A stretch of DNA of 64,000 nt from Datnioides undecimradiatus (Eukaryota; Chordata; Actinopteri; Lobotiformes; Datnioididae): NCBI GenBank assembly GCA_008933995.1, contig WARS01000052.1:2356001-2420000 (forward strand), read 5' to 3'. The position numbers were made by a program, and so were the translations under genes. A model generated the notes under the pieces. The model searched no databases and had not been told where the DNA came from. It was given only the letters and a program-made list of their open reading frames with translations. Shown here in pieces: positions 48,315 through 59,000 of the stretch. The stretch's first letter is position 1. Each line of letters opens with the position of its first letter.

Positions 48315-49874
48315 CACTATTTTCACATACTTTTATTTCCACGATTCTCCTCTAGCATTTTTTTTTAACATTATTATTTTTTTTTTTTTTTACATAAGAA
48401 CAGACTGTTATACACAGATATTGAAGCGGGGCAAAGGGGGTGAGGGAAGGAGACGAAAACCATACAAAATGGTGTCTACTCAAGCACAACAAAATCTATG
48501 TGTATAAAATTGTGTGGGTTGTTCCACTGTGGAGGCACCGACCTCTACCTCAATTCTTTCTTTTCTTTTTAAATAGGTTAATAAAAATACAATCTTTTAA
48601 ACGGACCTTTTAACGTGTGGACTGCGAAATTAAAGAAGATCTAGAGGCATGGTGACCGGATCCATAATGTCGGACGATGCGGGTCGATGGTGCCACGTGG
48701 GAAGGGAGAAGTTGCGGTGGCCGGGTACGGAGAGGAGGAATCTAACTCCCCGTCCCTCCCCCCTGAAAAAAACCTAATTTTTCTTTTAAAAATGGCACAC
48801 AGCAACTAGCGCTGGCTACTTTTCACCATATACTTGTACACTCAACATGATCAACAACGGCACACACTGGGGGAAGGAGAAAAGAAAGATGAAAGCAACA
48901 AAAAACAACTTTTCCATACGTTCCCATTCGCCTGTAGGTCTGCCTTCAAAAACAGTTGCTCTCCGTGCTGTAGTGCTTCCTTGTTAGACATGTTTTAGTG
49001 GAGAGAGCAAAGAGAAAGGAAATACAGATGAGAGTTTGTGTGTGTGTGTGTGTGTTTGGAAGGTGAAGGGGAAAAGGGGGTAGAGAGCAGCGTTGTGTGA
49101 CAGTGGTAGGGACGTCGCCGCGCTGAAACGTGGCGCACAATCCGTTCAACGGGTCTGTTTGCAGAACGTCACGTGGATCAGCAGGAACACACCGGCCTCG
49201 GCGTCGAGTTCCACGCCGCCCGACTTCTCTCGCAGCAGCCGCAACCCCCCCGAGCAGGAGGCCGCGACTCATAAATACTCAATCTACGGATACCTAGCTA
49301 GAACATTTTTCACTCTTGCATAACACGGAGACCACGTACACACATACAAACCACCTATGTGCATGTCAGTTGACGACTTCACAGTCCACACATCTCCATT
49401 AGGTGGCGCTTCACCAGACCGATCGTCATTTCTCCAGTTTCGAAGCAGCACGGGGGAGGTAACTGGAGGGCGATGGGGAGGGAAGAGGGAACAGGGACAG
49501 CCCTCCTGGAGTCACAGAGCTCGGGAATGTCGGTGTGCCTTCTGTTTGTTTTGTTTGTTTGTTTTAAAAATAGTGTGTCGTTTCAAATCACAGATCCATT
49601 GATTAACCTGGCTGAGGTGGAGCAGGGCCTCCTTGTTCTGAGGAACCAACATGGCCGCCCCTTTGCTTGAGTCAGGGAGGCCAGTTTACCAACAGCCCCC
49701 CCCACCAGCAGCACCGTGGTCTGCTCTGAGGCCCCTGGCTGTCTGCCTGCCTGCTGGCCTTCCTGCCTGGCGGCGGGTTAAGCGGTTATCTTGGACTTGG
49801 AGGATGGAGCCATGCACAGAGTGGCCTGTGGGATATGTGGAGAGAGCCTGGAGCTAGAGGCGCCTGGGACCCTG
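48315..49874 (-). other. zzz3: zzz3 3'UTR
   Basis: The stretch lies after the zzz3 stop on the minus strand. It contains a poly(A) tract in transcript sense (poly(T) on the + strand at about 48361-48392), (AC)n in transcript sense near 49038-49056, and CT-rich stretches. It ends after the AATAAA at 48332-48337. Open frames on both strands here have no recognisable motifs. Confidence 0.65.
48332..48337 (-). terminator. zzz3 polyadenylation signal AATAAA
   Basis: The minus strand reads GGAAATAAAAGTATGTG here, about 1.54 kb after the zzz3 stop. No better signal was seen nearer to the stop. Confidence 0.6.
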
Positions 49875-50019
49875 TCATCTGTTGGCTGGAAAGTAGTTAG
49901 GGTCCAGGTAGTTGTAGCCTGTGCTTTGCGGCAGGCAGTAGTCCCCGTCCAGGAAGGTTTCAGGCTGGTGCACCGGTTCCAAGTGGTGGTTCGGCTTGTG
50001 GGTTTCTGTCTTGAACAAG
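49875..50019 (-). CDS. zzz3: zzz3 last coding exon: end of ZZ finger and C-terminus
   Basis: The exon completes the last Cys codon of SDC, then encodes [16 protein letters not shown] and ends with [14 protein letters not shown] and TGA. The HxxxH-type pair (HKPNHH) supplies the final zinc ligands of the ZZ finger. The C-terminal [13 protein letters not shown] is identical to human ZZZ3 as I recall it. The acceptor is CTTCCAG. Confidence 0.97.
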
Positions 50020-53000
50020 CTGGAAGAAAACGTGAGCGCGGGCAGATAAATGAGCAGGTAGGAAAGTGATAAATGTCAAAGTAAAGAGCATCCAAACAAC
50101 TGAGCTGTGCGTTCAAAATCAATACCTGCTGACTACAGCACGTGAATCCCAGAGCAGATGATGGATTAGAACAACAACTCAAGAGACTTTCAGTTTGTCA
50201 GCACTTAAACAAGACTAAAACACGCAATGCTGATGTAGATTTGTGCATTTTTGAATTGACCTTTCCAACAGAAATGAACTTGATTGAACGCCGATGCTTC
50301 CTTTACTGCGTTCTACGGTGTTTCATCCGTCTCAGCGTGCTGGTGCTGCAGCACGTCCCTGCTTTACCACAGGCCTGCGTGAATGTGAACTTATTTTGGA
50401 TTTCATTGTTCATTTGTTTAACAGTTTGTATCAGATGTGCCAGGTTTAGTGGCTGCAGCTGTTATTTAAATGTTCCTGATACACGTTTAATCAACTCTTG
50501 GGTAAATGATCCTTAAAACAACATGAGAAACGTCTATTTTAGGCTAATTCATGAATTTAACACCTGACAAATAAAACGTTAATCACCACAAAACTCATAA
50601 AACCTCTACTGACAGAGAGCAACATCGCTGAGATAGTAAGCGGATTGTTACCAGAGTATAATCTACAAAATAGCCTCAGTACGTTTTCGCCTAAGCTAAG
50701 CTAACAGCTGTGTGTCAGTAATGGGTCCGAGGGCCTCACCAGTCGGAGCAGTTGGAGCAGAAATCGACTGAGTTGTCCTGCGGACAGTCCTGACAGTGCC
50801 ACCGCACTCCCTGGATGGGCTCCATGCCGCAGACGTCACACTGCAACAGAACAACAACATTAACAACAACAGCAGAAAACTACTGGACGCTGGTGAAAAC
50901 GTCATTTGACCAGCTGATTAACAAAGACCTTCATTAACCACTGACTGCTTTGTACAATAACATGAAAGATGATACAGTAGGGGTGACCATTCGTGCTTCA
51001 TCAGAAGAATAGAATAGTTCATTCTGAAAACATCACTTTACTTTAAAACCAGTCTCATCCAGTCTCACGTGTCATATATTGCTCAGAACTACTCCAAATA
51101 ATATTTCTAATAATGTGAAGTGTCAAACAAGTTGCACCTGCTGCACTCAGTTGCTACTTCACAGCTTTAAAAACCCATAAATATAAAATAAAACATGCAT
51201 TTTTACAGTGATTTAGTTTCCAAACTGTAGCCAGTAGCGAACTCTTCCGTTAGTTTTACTGCGCTGCGTTCTTTGTCCCGGTTGACGAACTCGCAGGGTT
51301 ACTCACGCCTGGCTGTTTAATGCTGTCACCGTGTACAGAAGCGCGTAAAGCCTTCACCTTGTAGCCGACGTGCCGCACCCCGACTTTGTCCTCCCGGATC
51401 TCCTGGAGCGTCTGCTTTTTCAGTCGCTTCAGCTCCAAAAGCTCTTTGTACTCTGGCAAATTTCTCAACTCAACAGGTATAGCCTCCTCGTCCTGGACGT
51501 GAGGGAAGGAAAGACACACACACACACACACAGAGAAAGAAGAAAGACACAGAGGGGAGACGACAGATGGGCATCAGGACATGCACAGACCAAGCATCTC
51601 TATTTGACTCCAGGGATCCAGTCTCATAGTAATATTCTCTAGATGTTTTATGCCCTGCACACAAATTTGCTGCAAATATTGACAAATCTAATTTTAGCTG
51701 AGCAAGAGCGACGTATCCTTAAACACCAATCTAGTTTTTCTTCCATTTGGGCAGCAGCGTTGCCGTAAGCAGAGATTGTCTTTCAGCTGAAAGTACACAC
51801 GTGCGAACCTCAGTCTCCCTCTCAAAGGCCTGTACCGTCTGCTAGCTGCAGCGCGACAGACATCCGCCTTCTTAAAGAAAGGACCCTTCAGAAACAGACA
51901 ATGTGGCAAAGTCTAACATTTTACTCTCAGAACTATCAGTCGCACTTCCAGGTCTCGACAGGAAATGGCTTTGTGAGAATCCTGCTAAGCTGCCGACACA
52001 TTTGCCCTCAGCAGACCTTCATTCCTCCCTGCAAACAAGGCCAAACCAAGGGACAACCTGGTGAAGTGAGAAATTACTGCGGCCCATGCTGGCAACACCT
52101 TTGTGACTGTGCCTCGTATCAGCGGTGTCAGGGGTTTTGTTAACGCGCTGGTGGAGCCGGCAGCCTGTGTTCTCAGCAGGGCACAGCGACCCGGTTTTAC
52201 TTAAAGGTTACTGCCATCAAAGGGAGAGAAAAGAAAATGTCAGCGCTTGGGTAACGGCGAGCGTCAGGGGTTGCGCAGTTCAAATGGAAATGGAGGCGAG
52301 GCTGGCTGTGCCCCCTGCTCTGATTTAGCCATTTTCAACAGTACACGGTGCCCTGATTGAAGCAGGGTGCGGACGTGCATGATCAAGAGCCAAACGCCTC
52401 ATTTCATTCAAAGGTGTCGAAGGCGAGCTCAGACTCAGAGGCAGCCTGACACGAGAAAGCAGAGGAGGAGCACAGGAAAAGTTCGTTTGCTCCTGGATTG
52501 GATTTCAATAGGCTAGTCAGGTATAAAACGTCTTTATCTCACAGGTCACTGCTTACACGAAGAGGAGGGGGATGGCGTGAGAGAGAGGAGGAGATGTGCG
52601 CGTGTGATTAGCTTAATTAAGCAGCAAAGCAGCCCAATGTGGTCGGCGGTCGGTGACACGATTTGGATCGGTTACAGGATAATCTCCCAGGACGAATGAA
52701 CGGGAGATGTCTGCAGAGCAGCGCTCCATTTAAAGAGAAAAGAAAAAGCATCGTGGCTGTGGTGATATTAGAGAGCTGTGATGTGACGGAGGACTGACCG
52801 AGTCGTCCGCGGAGGGGTCCTGCACGCTGCTGTAATACGCCGAGCGCTCATCGTCCTCGTCCATGTAGACCGGAGGCTCGTAGGAGGTGAGGAAAGTCGA
52901 CGGCCTGTACAGGTGCTTGTTAAGGTGGTGCTGCCTCTTACTGGATGCCTGAGGAATGAAACTACAGTCAGAAGAGCGGGAGGTCGTGCACAGATCCCCC

Positions 53001-56000
53001 TGTACATCATGTAATTTCTCAGAAATCGATAAAACGGCTACTATTAATCCTCTAATGCAGGCCGGGCTGCATTAGAGGATTATGATGTATAACGCGGTGC
53101 TGGGCCGTACGCGTGAAATCAATACTGTGATTACCAAAAGTAAACTTTCCAATATCATCATGTCTTGATGTGGCAAATTTGAATTAATGACACTGCACAA
53201 CAGAACACACTGTGTCCTGCTGTCGTGCATTACAGAAGTCCTCCCACGTGCTCAACAGAAACCCGAGCAATCGATTCTGTTTCATTTGTCACTGCACGTC
53301 GTCATTTCCATGGAATATTATGATATTAACCTCGTATCATCGGCTGCCTTTATCTCACCTGGGTTGTGTTACGGTCGGCTCATAAAAGGCATATGGAGGT
53401 CACACCCAGGTGATTATTAAAAACAAATCAAACGCAGAGAAACAAAGGTGTCATATTCATATTTGTCATCTCCAACATTCAGCACAGGTTAACCCCTGTT
53501 TAAGTTCAAGTCTGACGGCACTCGATCTTACTTAAACACATTGACGTTCATGAGGAAAAGCATTTGTTCACATGACATTAGCAACACAGGAATGTTAACG
53601 GGGCTTAATAAATACCTTTTTAGTGTACATGCACAGGTTGGGTGTTCTTCCAGGCACGGGGATACCAGCTTTTGTCAGTTTGATGAAGTACTTTTGAACC
53701 CTGCTGGCAACCTGGAACGTTTTAACAGGAAAACGGCGGCGTTAATAATTTCCAACTGAGGAAACAGCTGCTTCAAGTAATTGAGGTCACTCAGACGTGT
53801 GATCCAGGTACTTGCAGGGGGGCGTAGTTATCACACAAGTCGGCCTTTGCCTTTTAGCACCGCAAAGCGTACACTCGACACTCTTGTAATGTCACAGAGT
53901 GTTGCCGCGGTAAAGACACACGGATCTATCAACGTCAGGACATGCTGATAAAATGAAGCACACGCACAACTGAAGCCTGACGTTTCAAGACTCTTCAAGC
54001 AAGCTCTGGGCCTTTATGTTGTGTTTCTGTCACTTTCAAACGTGCAAATACATCCAACACTCTGAAGCGAGCAGGCAGCGTGCGTTTCTGTTGGTTGAGG
54101 TTAACTCGACGCGTCACCTGTTTCGCTGTTCGATTTCCAAGCTCGTCGGCGATCTTCTGCCACCTCCTGGATTCGACTTCCTCCGGAGGGAACTTAACGA
54201 GAAGCTGCTCCAGTTTTTTCTTTTAAGATTAGACGAGAAACAATAAGCGTTGGGTCTTTCAGCCCCACGAAACAGGCGAGGAGCACAATTTATTACAATT
54301 TTGTGTTGCTAATAAAAGAGAACATCGCGTTAGCCCTCATTTAAAAAACAGATAATAGCTTTCTGGACTAGAATCACGTATATTTAATATATTAAATGAT
54401 GAGACATTCTTCATAAAAATCTAAGTGAGAACACGTGTTGAAAAAGGAAAAGCTACATCTGGAAACATGCTGCAGGTGCATCAGTCCTGTTTTCATCAAG
54501 CCTTCCTGCACGGCCTCTCTTATTTACCTGGTGAATGTTGTTATTCTGATAAAACACAGTGCAACACGTTACACACTTGCTACCTACCTGTTCCTCCACA
54601 GTCCACAGCTGGTTAAACGTGTCAGGCTTGTTTGGGTGACAAATCCTCCCCCTGATCATCTGTCAAGAAAACACAAGTGACAGCCACGTTGAAAGACTAA
54701 GACGATAGGAAAATAATGGGCACTGCACCGTTTGAAGAGATCTGTGCGTACGAACTGCCTGGCACGCTGAATCTGTCAGTTTGACAGACAAAGATGTGAC
54801 TCGAGATGCGTCACCGGGGAGAAAAACAGCAACACTTCTGACTGACAAACTAAATCCTGTTAGAATTCAGAGGGCGTCATCCGGGAAGATGCAAATGTGT
54901 TTGTGAAATATAAACAGAGGCCGACGGGAATAATCGAGGAGTTGTTTGCTCGGCGCCGTCTGATCCCAAAGATCAATTAAAAGAGGAACCTTTCCGGCAA
55001 TATAATATGGAAAGGACTTGCACACGTAACAGAGGCCAAAAATAAAACATAATCAGAGGTGTGGGAGAGGTGGGCTCCTCATGTTTCCATAGATACCACA
55101 TGTCACATGTGCTGCGTGCTTAGCTCGGGAGTAAGAATGGGGGAGATGAGGTTGGAGGAAGCCGGGCGGCGTAAAAATGGTAATAACTTGATGATTTACA
55201 GGCGAAGCTGGAGGAGACCGGTGACTCACCAGCTGCTGTTAGGAACGGATGTAGCCGCATCTGCACTAATGATATACTGAGAAACAATCCCGGCTGTGAT
55301 GACAGCAGTAGTGTGTGTGTGCGTGTTGTGTATTTCAGGAAAGAGGCAGAGCCATACCTGCGTCTGCCTGCCGTTCTCCGGAGCGTCACTAGTGGGCAGA
55401 GACGAGTACATTGTGGAGGGTTCTCCCTCCTTCTTGGGCTCCACGGGGCTTTTTGGTCGATCGGGCAAACCTGGGAGGAGAAAATGAGCAGAACTGATAT
55501 TCTGAAGAAATCTCCCTGGTGTTTAATTTGGTTTTAAAAAGGGGGGATGCACTCAGATATAAAGACAAACACAAGGTACACATGCCTTGGTCGAAGATGA
55601 GTTTTAGCCGCCTCGTTTTGCGTTTCTTGTCACAGAACTCTCTCTCAAAGTCACCGAGGCCTGAGGTGTACTGCTCCCAGGCAATGTCAGGGAGCTGGAC
55701 AACTCGCTGAGGACAGGGCAGGCCCAAATTCACCTGAGGGTCACAAGAATCAGGGGTTACAAACCGATCACAAACCACACTGCAACAAGGTTAAATAAGT
55801 GATAACAGGTTTTTTTTCTTTTTTCTTGCATGCTCAATATTCTTCTCTCTGCAAATAAACGTATGCTAATGAGTTAAAAATGGCGTTTTGCAGCAGGTTC
55901 CTGCTTGAGCACTTGCAGCAGGTGTTCTGGTCGCATTCTGCGCTCGCATTCGCCTGACAGCACGAATGCACGAGTTCATTTACGTCGATATGTTATTGAG

Positions 56001-59000
56001 TGAGCAATCAAAGACATCTGGTTGGCATTGTGCACACCTCGGCCCAGCCGTGAACGAACGCACAACGAAATGGGAGTCGCGCGGTCTGCACGCTGCGTTT
56101 TACAAGCTCCAAAATATTTATTCAAGCACCGTCTCAACCGGCAAGGTGTTCCTCGGGCAAAAACCAAGAACAAGATCTTACGTGCCACGTCCCGGAGAGG
56201 GGCTGATGCAGGGAGACAACATATTAACTTGCACATTGTATCTGGCAAATTCTATACAACGCCTGTGCACACTCACCGTGGCTGCTTTATCTGTGCACAG
56301 GCTTATACAACAGCTGAGCTATAACACCACACCTATCCCTACAAGGCTCCTCATGTTCACTATCAATACTAAACTATATAATTGAATTAACACTATAAGA
56401 ATGTCAGCAAGGAACTGAGTACAGAAGACGCAGAGTGTAGCTGATGCAGAAGGTAAGAGGTCTGTAGGCTTGTTACCCGTTTCTGCAGCTGCTCCACAAA
56501 GCTGATGGGATCGGCCAGCGCCTCCCTCTGCTGACGCGCCAACGTCTCCAGGTCCAGGATGGCCTGCGTGCGCTGGGCCTCCAGAACGCCGATGGTCTGC
56601 AGCAGCCTCTGATAACTGACACGGAGGAAAGTGAGGTTAGACAACAGTGGAAGGAAGGGACCGCTTACATTATTTAACTTGACACTTGCAATGCTGCAGT
56701 GTGCATCAAAGTTTTAGATCCCGGGACCATGCATAATTCAACAGTGGCGCTGGGAGCCTAAATGCTTGCACAAGACATGTACCATTCCCCAATCCTTTCC
56801 ACCTATTTTGTAAATAACATGTTTGCAGGCAGTTGTGCGCGCTAGAAATCTTGGCAGTGGCTGGAATTTATGCATCTCAAACCAGCTGCTCTGGCAAACA
56901 CCTTTAGAGTTACTCAGAGAGAGTGTAACCCATCAAGAGCCGCAGCTGGTAAATACAAACATTCACATGCAAAGGCAAAATACATTTCAGCCGATTTAAC
57001 ACTTTTTGATATGCAACCGTGCACACTGCTCAGATTTCAAGGCAATATCAAAACCTTTGCATGACAAGACACTTGGGTTTTATAGCGCTCGAGGAGCCTT
57101 CTGCGCTGCAGAAGTCTGACCTTTCCACTCGCACCCTCTGGGGCAACAGGAGATCTGCAAACTGAGCTGTCAATGACTAAGTGTGGTACTGACTCAGAGG
57201 CCTTACAGTGCGAGCAGTGCTGGAGGAGTCGACACGAACGTGGCAGCACCCTACGCAGCTATAACCTAATGCAGGTGCTCAGTGAAGCAGAGTGGATCAA
57301 TCTCCCCTAACAGGACATGAATGAAAATCAATGCACAGGACACAATTTATTCAACAGCTCCCAGTGGTTTAAAAATCCTAGGAGCGAAACGCTCAAACAA
57401 GTCAACTGTGTTTAACCTCATATCCTTTCATTAGTTAAAGGCGCCGTCCTTTACACTATGTGGAGACTCCGCTGACCTTGTGCAACATCAGGGAGGACTG
57501 TGCTTCAACGCAAACTACAACTCAGTCTTTGCAGAGGAGCAGCCAAAACATGCAACTGCACATTTCCTGTGCTACATTCTGAATCAAATGTAAAATCTCT
57601 GCAAAAGCAAGCACACCGACTTCCTCAGATGAACAGATGATCTGCGCATTAATCAGTTTTAGGGAAATGAGGAGGACTTGGCTCTACTTCTCAGCACTCT
57701 GGACTCCCGCCAGGTGTCCAGGCACGAGCCTGGTGTTCCATTGCCACCTACTGGGCCCGAGGTCCACTCACAAAGGCTGGTGCCAAATGAGAAACTGGCG
57801 AGGACAATGGCGTTGCTACATTAATGCCTCATATTTAAGGAGAGGGGGTTGGTTTTTTAATAAATATTCACATGATACAGGAGGTGGGAACTGTGTCAAA
57901 CCAGACCATGCTGTAAGACACATTACAAATCATGTCAAAGCCAAATTTTAAAATGCCTAGTCATGCTTCAGTAAGAATGACCCTTCGCTGTATTGATCTG
58001 AGCCCTCAAAAACTGTCCTTACTCAGCACAAACTAAAACTTGGCACGTCACAGGAACCTGATCGGATTACCCGGAAACAAGAGAGCAGCGAAACCTTATT
58101 CTGAATCCATTCGACAAATTTGAAACGTTCACCTATTCTGGCGTCAAAGACAAAAGGGACCTCAGCGTATGATGACTTTAAGCCCCTACAGCCTCTCTGC
58201 CCCTCCTCCTATGAAGATGCATCATGAATCAGCTGACCTGCCACGGTGCAGTTAGCGGTGCCTGACTGAGCGCAGCGTGGGACCTGTCCACCAACATCAA
58301 CGTCGCCTCTCGCCTGACAACTGACAACAACACTAGGAACAAAGCCCGACGCTGACATGGCCTTCTCCTCCGCCGCGACTCATTTTACTGAGAAAACAGG
58401 GAGCGGAGGCAATCAGCGGAGTAATTCTAACATCCAATCTCTGTGGGCTTTGACGACCCGCAGCTAATTCACACAATCACAGCTCCAGATTGAAGGTGGA
58501 AATTAAATACTGAAACATGTAAAACCTGAGCAATCAGACAGGAGCTATAGTTAGCGGCTCACCAATACTCCCATAATAACTAAGGGAAGACTCTAAAAAT
58601 AACTGAGATAATGAATCAATCTGTCTGCGTGTTGGTGGTGTTAAAACAAGGTGAAATCCAGATGCGCCTAAATATCTGCTCGGTGGTTCTTTTCCTTTGT
58701 TTTCCTGATGCGCTAACCAGAAACGTTAAAATGATATTCGTTAACTAAACCAGATCAGTATAAACAAAACCAAACGGGCAGCTATCACACAGTGGAAAAC
58801 ATAAACACTGTTCTGTTGTTCAGTTTTGATTCCTTTTACCGACTTTTTACCGAGTTTTCTTATTTCTTATCAAATACTGGAAACTTTGACTTCTTCCTGC
58901 CTCTAAAAGTAATTTAAATGAAACAGTCTAAAATGTCTAAAGAGGGAAAATTGCCTTATAAACATATGCAACTTTTGAGGAAGGGTCACAACAAGCTAGA

